Source of the DNA: Ciona intestinalis
Lineage: Eukaryota; Chordata; Ascidiacea; Phlebobranchia; Cionidae
Length of the DNA stretch: 64,000 bases
Assembly: GCF_000224145.3 (NCBI RefSeq)
Contig: NC_020168.2
Coordinates: forward strand, 310,001-374,000
Reading direction: 5' to 3'
A program made the translations under genes and the position numbers. The notes beneath the pieces were generated by a model, which was not told the DNA's origin, ran no database searches, and saw only the letters and a program-made list of their open reading frames with translations. Below, one piece after another: positions 35,854-45,602 of this stretch (its first letter is position 1; the number at the start of each line of letters is the position of its first letter).

Positions 35854-36330
35854 CATATGTGGGTATTCGAATTTAACTTACTGCATAAAGATTGAATAAT
35901 AAAAACGCGGTGCGTGATTAGAACTCAATATGACGCGATCGTGGTATTATGGGGATACAGTCGATACATTGCGTGCTTTCCTGTTTCCGTTCGGCAATAT
36001 ACATCTTTGCGATCGGCAAACTAAGACCACTATTCAGTGTAGGATAGGTTTTCCTGTGTTTAATGGTATGAAAACCTCATGTTTTCTGTGTCAAGAATGC
36101 AGTACCAGTTGGCTAATACTCGACTTACCTCGATAGTTTTTGTGTACTACGTCATCTCGCTGTGGGGTATATGCAATTGAAGGTTCGAGAGCATCTACCT
36201 CCAAGGTCCTCGGTTAAATGTCGGACCAATCTACTACGTAGAATCCACGATCGCTCTTGTGTGCCGTGACCTTCGGTAGACTCCCTGGTTATCTTTGACC
36301 CCCCATTTGCTATATAGAGTATGACAAAGT

Positions 36331-36553
36331 GTATAGTAGGGTGGGGGAAGATGGGACACCTTTTCATTCTATTTCCTCATCGCATTTTTTAGTAAACAAA
36401 GAACATTCAAAGAATCACANNNNNNNNNNNNNNNNNNNNNNNNNNNNNNNNNNNNNNNNNNNNNNNNNNGACTGCATTGTCGCGACTTGAATAGACCGTT
36501 GGTATTTGTTTGTTAGAGGCTCAAGATATTTCCCATCTTCCCCCTCCCTAATA
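36331..36553. mobile_element. MITE copy interrupted by assembly gap
   Basis: TAGTAGGGTGGGGGAAGATG at left, CCCATCTTCCCCCTCCCTAA at right; 50 unknown bases inside. Confidence 0.8.
36420..36469. other. Assembly gap of 50 unknown bases
   Basis: A run of N inside a MITE copy (36331-36553). The element's multi-copy nature probably blocked assembly. Confidence 0.98.
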
Positions 36554-36817
36554 TATTAGAACATTGCGTCTTGCAGAGAAAGGCCAATATTTTAAAAGGC
36601 CATTATGGTACTCGGAAGCACTTTATCTAACGTCGAGCTATGTAGGTTATACATCTATTGTTATTTCAGACGCGCTACTATTGTTGAGCAGAAATAAAAT
36701 TTATTAAGTTGTAGTGATCGATCTTAAGTTGTATTTTCAAACTGAACGTAAGGTATAAGCAAGCTGAAACTTGTCAGGCAAATAAATTTGTACAGCATTG
36801 TATATACCGTGTAAAAT

Positions 36818-36930
36818 AATCAGCCACAAAGTTACATACGTGGTACTCATAAGCGAGCATGGGGCGTGAAACAGAACATCCGTGTTATAACGATTATGGC
36901 TGTCCCGCCACGCGATTATAAATAAGTTAC
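36818..36930 (+). mobile_element. SINE 3' part
   Basis: CACAAAGTTACATACGTGGT, GTGTTATAACGATTATGGC, CCCGCCACGCGATTATAAAT. Confidence 0.65.
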
Positions 36931-36966
36931 ATTCACTTCTTCTGGTGCATGGATTTATCAATAACT

Positions 36967-38025
36967 CTACTCCTGCTCGTCTTCGTCGCTTTCCTCCACG
37001 TCACTCCTGGCATCTTTCTCCACCGTTCCCACCCTTATCATACGGATCGCCATCTTAACGATGATCACCGCCCAAAATACATGCAGCAGTTGGAGAATTA
37101 CAAGTAAAGCATTAAACAAATAGTATCCTGGGAAAGGTTCTAATACCCAATATACTTTCACCAAAGTAGTGTGCAATATATAGTAGGGGTAAATCAGGAT
37201 CCGAGTTATAATAAATACAACTGAGAACACTACAAAACCAACATCTGCAATCTTCTGCTTGCCCGCATAAAATAAAGTTTTAGAAATTTCCAGAAAAATA
37301 TCGGATATATCGTGTATGACCATAACCATTGTTCCGATTCTAACAAAGTTTGCCACGTAAGAAAACATGATCAACAAAATAGTTGCCGCGTGGTGAATTA
37401 ACTGCTCAGGAAAGTCTTTTCTTTTAACGTCACTCATGATTGAAAACAGGAGGGAAATATAGAACCCACCTTCCAGCATGTAGTAGTAATACACAGTTGT
37501 CCACAGGTTTTGCTTTGGATAATCTACCCAGCATTGCACAGTATCCCAAAACCAAGGCGAAGGTATGAGTGTATATAAACCGTATACAAAAGCACTGATG
37601 TAAAATAAAGTGCGCCAGCTGGACTCTTTAAACTTACAAACTAAACTTGGTCTATCCAGGTTTCGTCTCAAACGAAACCAAGTCAGAATTTTCTTATTAC
37701 TCCAGTCGAGTCGTTTGCTTAGAGCTGTTGTGTCTTCAGCGGAAGGCCTCTTACATATTTTGTACATCGTTTCCATCACTTCATTAGGTTCAGGACGTTT
37801 TCGCTGGTCCACAATACCCATATTTTGAGCAACTTTAGACATGCATATGTCAAACATATAACGTAAGCAAAGTATTCCGATCGCCAATATCGGCATTAGA
37901 TATAAATCAGAAGCTCTAGCAATCTGTATGCCTGGTTGATCTTTCAGTTCTCCGAATGTAATTCCTGCCGGCAACCAAAACCAATCTGACCAAAACCACT
38001 TTGAAACGTCCGCAAGGCAAACCAT
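36967..38025 (-). CDS. Ceramide synthase, copy 3 (intronless, inverted)
   Basis: 352-aa ceramide synthase on the opposite strand, tail-to-tail with copy 2. N terminus KWFWSDWFWLPAGI; Hox-like domain ending LTWFRLRRNLDRP; TLC domain with catalytic H211-H212 (LIHHAATIL) and IHDISDIFLE; acidic tail DARSDVEESDEDEQE. Key catalytic and tail features are all kept, so the gene looks functional. As with copies 1 and 2 there is no intron, which suggests a retrocopied or intron-stripped ancestor that was then duplicated locally. Confidence 0.94.
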   Translation of the reverse strand: MVCLADVSKWFWSDWFWLPAGITFGELKDQPGIQIARASDLYLMPILAIGILCLRYMFDICMSKVAQNMGIVDQRKRPEPNEVMETMYKICKRPSAEDTTALSKRLDWSNKKILTWFRLRRNLDRPSLVCKFKESSWRTLFYISAFVYGLYTLIPSPWFWDTVQCWVDYPKQNLWTTVYYYYMLEGGFYISLLFSIMSDVKRKDFPEQLIHHAATILLIMFSYVANFVRIGTMVMVIHDISDIFLEISKTLFYAGKQKIADVGFVVFSVVFIITRILIYPYYILHTTLVKVYWVLEPFPGYYLFNALLVILQLLHVFWAVIIVKMAIRMIRVGTVEKDARSDVEESDEDEQE

Positions 38026-39484
38026 ATCTACTAAAATGAAAAACCGATATAACTTGAAGATGCGACAACGAAAAAGATTTTCTGAAAGTAAAAACGCATT
38101 TTTTTAAACCAAACGAAGTTCAAAAGCACAGTTGTTATTGTAGCGGTTGACTGCACTTCGAGCACAGATATTGATACAGTTTACCAAATTTACTTAATGC
38201 TAAAAGGTTGAATATTAAACAGCCGTGTTGCGCACCTATTACATTTGGCCCACCCCTTACTGTTTGTAATTCAGAGACACATACTGCGTGTTTCGAAAAT
38301 GATGATAATCTACCATCGTTTGGTGTTAATTTACTCTCCTTTAATTGACTTCACACTTCTGGTTTCTGCTATAAAAGACCTCCTAAATCGAACGTAAAAC
38401 ATTATACCAAACCTAATTTTCCCTCCTCCTAAAAAGCTAAGCTGAAACTTTCTATGATACCTTACTTAAAAGTTTGATTCATGTAACTTATTTTCTTAAC
38501 TAGCTTTACAAAATTTAACTGTCGTGTCGGATTTCCACAACCCTTTAAATTTTAAACGTTGTCGCTTTATTCGATACGTAATTGGAGCCGACGCTTGGTC
38601 CCTTTGTTGATTTGGACACTTGTGGTCATTCTAGACTGAGAAAACTAACGTACGGTAAAACACATTAAGAATTTTTACTGAAAAGTGAAACGACGCAGAC
38701 ATGCTATATGAGGAGACATAATTTATTCACAAGTTGACTATTGCATAATTCACAGCAAGTCGCATGGATTACAAAAGCGGCAGATGATTTGGCTAGCACA
38801 CATTGTGAACGGCAGGAACAGAGAGACAAAACTTCCTTGAGAAGCGGCATTTAGTTTGTTTCTGTTCGTTGACGCTTGCCCGACCTTTGAAGAATAAAAT
38901 ATAAACGGAGACAAATTACGATAAACATAGGAAGAAATGGCAAAAAGTGTATATTAAGAATAAGAAAAACAACTCGATAATTAAACTTACCAATAATGGA
39001 TATAAACTCCCAGATTTAGTTGGAAAGATGACGCCTATACCATATACTGTTACTGTAGTGTGGTGTGCAAGTTACACAACCCGTATATCACTTATTGTTG
39101 TGATGTATATATGCGGCGCTATGGCATAATGGCTAGCGCCTGCCTCAACCCAAAGGTTACAGATTCAAGGCTTATTGCTGCTACCATTGTGGCCGTATGT
39201 GTCCTTGGGCAAGACACCAAACGACAATTGCTGTAACCCAGTGGTCATTAATGGGTTGTCGTAATTCTCAGCCATTCATTAAAACAAAAAAAAATCCAAA
39301 AATCCCCAAAAAATAATCAACCACAAAGTTACATAAAACTTGTAAGTGGACATTCGTGTTATAACGTCATAACGACTGTCGTTTTCTGGCATCGCGAGGA
39401 TAAAGCAAGTTACATATGTGGTAACTAGTAAACACGCATGAGGTGTATGAAACAGAGCACCCTTGTTAACAATAAAGTCATAAC
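38026..39484. other. Intergenic DNA, with a SINE at the right end
   Basis: Contains the 5' flank of ceramide synthase copy 3 and the region below JMJD6. Apart from the composite SINE at 39108-39480 I see no exon. Confidence 0.5.
39108..39480 (+). mobile_element. Composite SINE plus second 3' part
   Basis: Clearest copy: tRNA-like head at 39113-39170 (A-box-like TGGCATAATGGCTAGCG, B-box-like GATTCAAGG), middle GTCCTTGGGCAAGACACC, A-rich stretch, conserved end, then a second conserved end up to the JMJD6 stop codon. Confidence 0.75.
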
Positions 39485-42400
39485 TTACTGGGAAGTTCCA
39501 TTTGCAGTAAGTGAGGGCATCTGTCGCTTCCGTGTCTCCTTATCATCTTCATCTGATGAGCTGGAAGAGGAATCGCTTGAAGATGAAGAAGAATCAGAAG
39601 ATGAGTCAGAGGTGATGTACTTTTCAGTGGAGATTTTATCAGCCATGGCCGCAACTTCTGGCCTTTCTTTCCTTAATATCCTGCGTTTAATTTCATTTAT
39701 TGAGCACGTAGCGACCATACATGACTTTTCGTTAAAAAATGTTTAATTATTTGTCAGAGTTATTTCCATTCATCTTGAACCTTAATTCTTACATCCTATG
39801 TGAAATGTCTTATATTAAAAATAAAAGACCAGCATTCATACTTATAAAAAGGATTCACTTTTTGGCGTTACGTTTTTTGAATTTTAACAAAATCTTGGGT
39901 GCCAAAGAGGTGAATGCAATACTTTATCTTTGCCCAACTGTATAGACTGCTAATATCAGGGTAAAAGCAAGCTTAATACAAAGGTGTTTAAACTTTAAAC
40001 ACGCCCTTTCAGGCATCTCTAACACTGTACATATGGGTGTATCTTGTTGTATATATTTTTACTTGCAAAATACACATCACAAAGCTGAACTACCTAATCC
40101 ACTTATGAGAAAGTTTTGGTCGGCCCTTGACAGTTTTCGGCCAAACAGTGGGAAAATTTGTTACCGAAGCAAAATTCTGAGTGACAGCAATAGTTGTGTC
40201 GAGGTTCAGTACAAGATGCCACCAACCACCAGGTACAAACACTGTTTCACCTGTGACATGTACTTGCATTAATACTAATGAAAAACACTCAATTCCTATC
40301 ACAAATGATTTGTTATGATGATTTGTGACAAACAACTGACCTGGCTTTTGTAATATTTCTAATGGTTTAAATTCTTCAGGCCAATCCTTGGACAAAGTTC
40401 GGGGATAGATTGTTTTAAACCAAGTAATAGCTTCATCTTGTTGCAACAATCCTTCACTTCGTTTTACCTAAAATAGGTTGATGTTGCTGCTTAACTATGT
40501 TAAAGTAAGAAAAATATAGCAGTAGCAAAAATAGGCGCCAAACCTGGGGTGGCAGGGTGGGCATGAATACCTTGGAATTTTCTGCACTGCATTAATCAGT
40601 AAATATTAGAAAGTTAGAAACCAAAAGTGAAATTTGTTTTATTTTGACAAGGATTGATGACATGTTAAACTATCCTTGCATAACCTGCTACTAGAAGCAT
40701 TGTGCATATATGTGATATGGTGACAGACATTTACATGGGTAAGTAGGGACATAATATAAAGGTCTCCCCAAAATGATTAATTTGAAATGATGCAAATTAT
40801 TAAGTACAAAGCAGTGATAAAAAGTGGTTACAACCCCAATAAATAATATGTTCGCCACTGTCACTGTTACTAAAAATAATAATTATCCCACCTTTATCAT
40901 CTCCTTTGGAGTTTTGTTTGGAAACATACACCAGCGTTTGTGACCCTTCACAAGAGCATTCCACGCGCTTGTCCCTAATGGATCAATATGAATCCCAGTG
41001 CCTGATAACCCTGGACCCATCACAAACCACCTATAAGGTGGCCTCTTCTTTTCCCCTGCATACCTGCATTATTAATCATGATAATATTTTATTATAACCA
41101 CTAATGTCACTTTAAATTTAAGAGTGATATATTACCTTATTGAACTATATAGTTCGTTTTGCGTTTTCAGCTTGTGGCAAAAAACTTACCAAGCTTAATA
41201 TTATTATTATTAGTATCAATATGAATGAGTGTTACTCTTACTTTATCCTTGCGTGATCGGAAAAGGATAGTCGTTATAGCAGGAAAAGGACAGTCATCAT
41301 TATGTTTCACACACGTCGCTTTTGTGTATCTATCTAACCTTGTGGGTAATTGTTTTTCCGTACGGCTGACAATTTAGACAACCAATTAGTGACCACTGGG
41401 TCGGAGCAATTACGGTTAAGTGTATTGCCCAAGGACACATATGCCCACAATAAGCCTTATTGTGGACACATATGCCCACAATAAGAAAATAAAACAGAAG
41501 GACAGTCATTATATTTAAAATGGAGTTTTTATTTAAAACTAATATAAGAATGTGTCGGCAAAGAATTTTTCTTTGGTTTTCACACAAAATTTTACCTGAA
41601 TAGGTCATCCTTGAAGTAGTTTGGTATTTCAAAGTCTTCCAAGAGTTGTTTACGTTTGGGGTGTTCACCGTAATTGCTATCGAATATATAAAGAGGACTA
41701 TCATCTTTCGTGGTTCTCATATAATCAATGTAATATTTCATTTTCATTTTAACAGAGTATCCATCATTGTCCTCTCCACATTTAAACTTTTGGTTCCGAT
41801 ATTTTTTCTTCAGTCTTTCCAGGGTCCATTTTTGGTTAGCTAGCCATGAGTTTTGAGTGTTTAACAGCACTACTGGAATATTTGGTTTCTCATACCTGTA
41901 ATTCGAAATAATTCACATGTGAGGCCTCTTTTTTAATATAACTAAACAACTTCATATTCAAAAAATGTATACATCTAACTGCCAGCAGCAGTGCAGAAAA
42001 ACATATTGTGTTTGCCACTCAACTGCCAGGTTGTCAGCAAGTTTCCAAGTGATCTGGATAGTGCATGTTGAAACTGTTAAATGATTCGAGATTTTAAGAT
42101 GTTTATAATGTTTGTATAAGGCAACATAACATAGATTGGCCAAGTTATATGATAACACTCTATGAGTGATGGAGAAAAGATTTTTAAAAATTATAGCTAA
42201 GTGTTTTAAAATGAAAGTATTAGGTAAATTTAGCACTAGTGAAGAATCTTAGAGCCAGTCTGCAGAGTATGGCAGTTCCTGACGAGATCTCTCGCGTGCA
42301 AGGCGGTTATTTTTCGCGTGCGCAGCGTGCTATCATTAAAAATCTGCGTGCAAAGCATGTACATTTTCAAGCCACATTAGGAAATCTTACTTAATTTAAT

Positions 42401-42862
42401 ACAAATTTTTTGTTTGTTTAATTAATTGGCGTGCTTGGGACAAATTGTCGCGTGCATCACCAAAAGTCTGTAAAAAAATCGCGCATGCACCTGCCATACT
42501 CTGCAGTCTGGTCTTAGAGTACGTTACACTTACATATTAGGCTGGTGGGAGGTGTAGTTAAGGGTTATAGGGGGTTTAGGGTTAACAAAATAACATAGGT
42601 AGTTTAGGGTTAACAAAGAACAGAGAGGGAGGATTCTTAACCAACACATTAAATTGAAATAATGAACAACTTACTGTTCAATAAAGTCTGCACATGACAA
42701 CTTCCCAACGTCAACCCTTTCAACATTGTCCCTTACCGTTGAAAAGGAAACGTCAAACCATTGTTGATATTTCAAACCTGACCAACCTTCTTCGCCTTTT
42801 AGCTCTGGTCTTGCTGCTTTTTTAGCAGCTCTAATTCGCTTTCTAGATTTGTGATTAGACAT
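39485..42862 (-). CDS. JMJD6: JMJD6, JmjC-domain lysyl hydroxylase / arginine demethylase
   Basis: Nuclear Fe(II)/2-oxoglutarate oxygenase acting on splicing factors and histones. Six exons, consistent phase, 379 aa: 42862-42675, 41895-41596, 41063-40892, 40467-40341, 40250-40094, 39680-39485. The N terminus ([20 protein letters not shown]) and [20 protein letters not shown] match vertebrate JMJD6 nearly residue for residue. Iron ligands are the HID of [10 protein letters not shown] (exon 3) and the His of GGWWHLVLN (exon 5). The tail keeps the family's poly-serine tract interrupted by Asp. One difference: vertebrate GPPRSGTG reads GPGLSGTG here. A GTAAGT overlaps the stop codon, so a further 3' exon is conceivable. 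The intron at 41064-41595 contains a SINE copy. Confidence 0.95.
41235..41500 (-). mobile_element. SINE copy in JMJD6 intron
   Basis: TTTATCCTTGCGTGATCGG to TTGCCCAAGGACACATATGC; a 22-bp piece with CACATATGCCCACAATAAG is duplicated at 41435-41485. Confidence 0.6.
42255..42511. mobile_element. Non-autonomous hAT-type MITE with 8-bp target duplication
   Basis: 257-bp element in the first JMJD6 intron. Its terminal inverted repeats are 21 bp with one mismatch (42255-42275 against 42491-42511, core CTGCAGAGTATGGCAG). Perfect 8-bp direct repeats TCTTAGAG flank it at 42247-42254 and 42512-42519. The 8-bp duplication points to the hAT superfamily. It has no coding capacity; the interior is rich in GCGTGC. 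Confidence 0.85.
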
Positions 42863-43190
42863 TAAGAAGTGAAAAGTAGATACTTAACACTAAAATCCTT
42901 TTCCCACTCTTCTTTAATCAAATATAATACTTGACTCAGCCAAAAAAAAAATTAAACACACAATTCTATAGCATTGTGGTCTTATTATTTACCACACAAA
43001 AAGTCGTACTTCGTTATCAATTATACTAATCTAATAAATCCCTGAAAACAACAGTATACAGATAATTGCGTTAACAAATTTAATGCAGTATTTACTATTT
43101 ACATCGATCTCGTGACAACTTTCCCGCGGTGAGCCTGAACCTGGCGGGCTTCATTACACGATAAGCCCTCTTGTGTCAGGAAGGTATCTA

Positions 43191-43228
43191 CTCGAGCACA
43201 GAGTCCGTATATAAAAGACTCTGCTCGA
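43191..43228. repeat. Short inverted repeat flanking a TATATAAAA core
   Basis: CTCGAGCACAGAGTC and GACTCTGCTCGAG are near-perfect reverse complements separated by CGTATATAAAA. It lies about 330 bp before the JMJD6 start, on the far side; whether it is a promoter element or part of a repeat is unknown. Confidence 0.6.
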
Positions 43229-43311
43229 GCATATGATAGCATGAATGATAAATGGATTTAACATTTAACCAAAGATAAAATGTATTATCTATGATTAAAC
43301 TATAATTTAAC

Positions 43312-43425
43312 TTATTTATCCTTGCGTAGCTGACAACGGCGGTCGTTATAACAAAACTGTTTTGTTCTTACACCTTGTGCCCGCTTATGCAATAGGAGTT
43401 GGCACGTATTTGTAACTTTGTAGTG
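43312..43425 (-). mobile_element. SINE 3' part
   Basis: TTATCCTTGCGTAGCTGAC, ACACCTTGTGCCCGCTTATG. Confidence 0.6.
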
Positions 43426-44089
43426 ATTACAGTTTCTGGATCAATTTATTTTTGTACTTTCTTTTTAAAAGGGGTCGTGATTTTCTAGAGATATTGCCGT
43501 TTAAAATGTTACAATAGAAAACACTGGCTTGAAATTAAGCTAGACGGAAAATACCTTTAGGAAACACCGCGATGACGTCACAAATTCCAGTCAATGCATT
43601 GCAAAGGGGGGTGTATGTTGTTATGAAATTCTAACTATATATCACTCAGTTATATTACGTTGTGTTGTACTTTTAACTCATGCAAAAAAACTAAAGAAAT
43701 GCCAGAGAGATCCAAGTTTAATTCAAGCGCCCATTACCAGCAATATGATCCAATGTGGAAATAATAAATGTGAAAAAAACTTATATCATTACGTGATGTT
43801 TACTACTATGTTAATACCAATGTTTTCATTTAAAAAATATCGTAAATGAAACATAAACAAACATGTTTATAATTTGTACAAAAGTGGCAAACAGTAATAT
43901 TTTTTAGTGCGCAACAAGAATACAGTTGCTGGTTAGTTATACAGTTTATGCTTAAAGCATTATCCAATAAATGACTATTGTAGGCTACTTTATAACTTAT
44001 TAATTTACGAGTCACCGTTGCTACTACTTACCGTATAAGCCACCAACAGTAGGACAACTGTGCAGTTTAAATCCGATATGAAAAAAAGT

Positions 44090-44136
44090 GATCACGAAGT
44101 AACATACGCATTTTCCGGTCACGCGAAGATAAAGTG
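44090..44136. mobile_element. 3' end of composite SINE
   Basis: GTAACATACG...CCGGTCACGCGAAGATAAAG matches the 3' end of other SINE copies in the window (for example 50645-50672 and 60418-60445), which also run into ATTCATTC. Confidence 0.65.
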
Positions 44137-44316
44137 GTTTCATTCATTCATTCATTCATTCATTCATTCATTCATTCATTCATTCATTCATTCATTCATT
44201 CATTCATTCATTCATTCATTCATTCATTCATTCATTCATTCATTCATTCATTCATTTTTATATTCATTCATTCATTCATTCATTCATTCATTTATTCATT
44301 CATTCATTCATTCATT
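44137..44316. repeat. (ATTC)n microsatellite, about 180 bp
   Basis: About 44 units of ATTC with two interruptions (TTTTTATATT near 44255, TTTATT near 44289). It starts directly at the 3' end of a SINE copy, whose family tail elsewhere is 2-4 units of ATTC. Open frames through it, giving repeated FIHS, are artefacts. Confidence 0.95.
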
Positions 44317-44361
44317 ATCGAAAGCGTGAGTAATTTGCGAATGAAATGTTTAGCTTCGTCC

Positions 44362-44657
44362 CTAGTATTCTAATGGACCAACAGTATGCCAGCCTGCTTC
44401 GCCTGAATCTTGTGCATCACCAAACAAGACTGCAGTAACCGGCAATAAGGCTTTGTTTGTCAAGTAACCCTCGTCGGCTGTAGTAACCGAACCCGAGTTC
44501 TGGTCGCAATTACACTTATATGATTAATTACGATGCGTTTCAGTAAAGTTGCAATATGCTGCAAATGGTCGTAACCCTGGTTTAATCTCATATAACCCAG
44601 AATCAACCCCTGTGCCATTCACGTGTTCACAGGATTTATGCTGAATTCCCATCATAC
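44362..44657 (-). pseudogene. Fragment of a contactin-associated/fibrinogen-like domain gene
   Basis: After an acceptor (ttttacag, exon side from 44657 downward) one minus-strand frame reads SCEHVNGTGVDSGLYEIKPG then RPFAAYCNFTE, the start of a fibrinogen-like/CNTNAP-type domain. After an in-frame TAA the same frame continues with YKCNCDQNSG, ADEGYLTNKALLPVTAVLFG and HTVGPLEY, then TAG at 44362. That second part resembles the end of the same domain (CNCD...LPV..V..GD...VGPL). The middle of the domain (roughly 70-85 residues including its Trp/Gly-rich part) is missing, and the gap between halves is too short for an intron. A decayed, internally deleted gene copy is the simplest reading; partners upstream were not found. 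Confidence 0.55.
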
Positions 44658-45565
44658 CTGTAAAAATAATATGTAAAAAAATAAGTCGTATTATTCAACA
44701 TAGATGACAAATACGAATATATCCATAAAGAAGTGTACAATGAAATAATGTAATTAACATGTGTTCCACCCTTATGCTTAGATTTCATATAAATGTATAT
44801 ATAGACCATGGGGTAAGATGGAATATGTGCCGTGGAGATAATTAAAACTCGTCACGGTTTTCGGTGGTTGTTCCCCATGTTAAATAAATCAAACGCAAGC
44901 AAATTCTGCGCGTGTACTTTCCGAAGCAATGTTCATTTAGGTGTCAATGACGTCATCGGAATGAACATAACTGATTTAGACGGCCAACGACAGTCGTCGT
45001 GCCTGCTTAAAAGTTACCATCTATATGTTAATTTGTGAACTTTTTCCGGAATTTACTTTATTCTAATCAATGGCCGACAACTGAGACAACCCATAAGTGA
45101 CCACTGGGTCGGTGGCAATTACCGTTTCTTGTCCAAAAACACATCCCCCAAAGTGACACACATAGGAGTTTAGCAACAGATCTTACAACATTTGAGTGTT
45201 ATTACGTAACTAAAGACTTTGTTTTTAAACATACACACATGTTACTTTATTATACCAACCATAAAACTTGTAATAAGCAAGATGACCCACCGTAATAGTA
45301 AATTATAATATGTCACTATCACATTCCGTACGCCCGAAGATCATATACCTGCTCCCATCTGAAATAAGGTAACTTATATTTTAGGTTGAAGTAATGTTAA
45401 CATTGTTATTCCATAGCACCCCATTTTTCCTTCAAGTTTTTTCTCTTACAATCTCTTACAATTATTCAAGTCTTACAACTAATAATCTCCTGAGAGTAGT
45501 AAGGATATGGTTGTATAATTTTGTAAATATTCGTTATTTTCTCTAATACAAATGGGACGATAAAA
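44658..45565. other. Intergenic DNA
   Basis: Contains SINE-related sequence at about 44985-45150 and the left part of a MITE remnant (45484-45602). No exon was supported, although the 5' exon of the next gene could lie here. Confidence 0.4.
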
Positions 45566-45602
45566 GTGAATAAAAACGCGGACTGTCTTGCCCCGTTCTA
45601 CA
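45484..45602. mobile_element. MITE remnant
   Basis: Right two thirds of the second subfamily: GTAAGGATATGGTTG, AATGGGACGATAAAAG, GACTGTCTTGCCCCGTTCTA. Confidence 0.6.

Larger units (their letters stand above)
34482..36966. other. Intergenic DNA between ceramide synthase copies 2 and 3
   Basis: Holds two MITE copies, one SINE fragment (36818-36930) and two isolated unknown bases at 34535 and 34539. AT-rich open frames at about 35048-35564 look like chance. It carries the convergent 3' ends of copies 2 and 3. Confidence 0.5.
42863..44361. other. Intergenic DNA upstream of JMJD6
   Basis: Contains a SINE fragment (43312-43425), one TGACGTCA near 43572, an inverted repeat around a TATA-like core (43191-43228), and the SINE with its ATTC microsatellite (44090-44316). 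No exon was supported. Confidence 0.5.

Noticed and set aside
39113-39170. tRNA-like A and B boxes
   Set aside because: No cloverleaf with paired acceptor stem is apparent and the sequence continues into the SINE body, so it is a SINE head rather than a tRNA gene.
42545-42617. TTAGGG-like repeats resembling an internal telomere tract
   Set aside because: Only three or four imperfect, unevenly spaced units (GGGTTATAGGG, TTTAGGGTTAAC); chance or decayed simple repeat.
44060-44373. Two overlapping frames coding repeated FIHS
   Set aside because: They are translations of the (ATTC)n microsatellite, not a gene.
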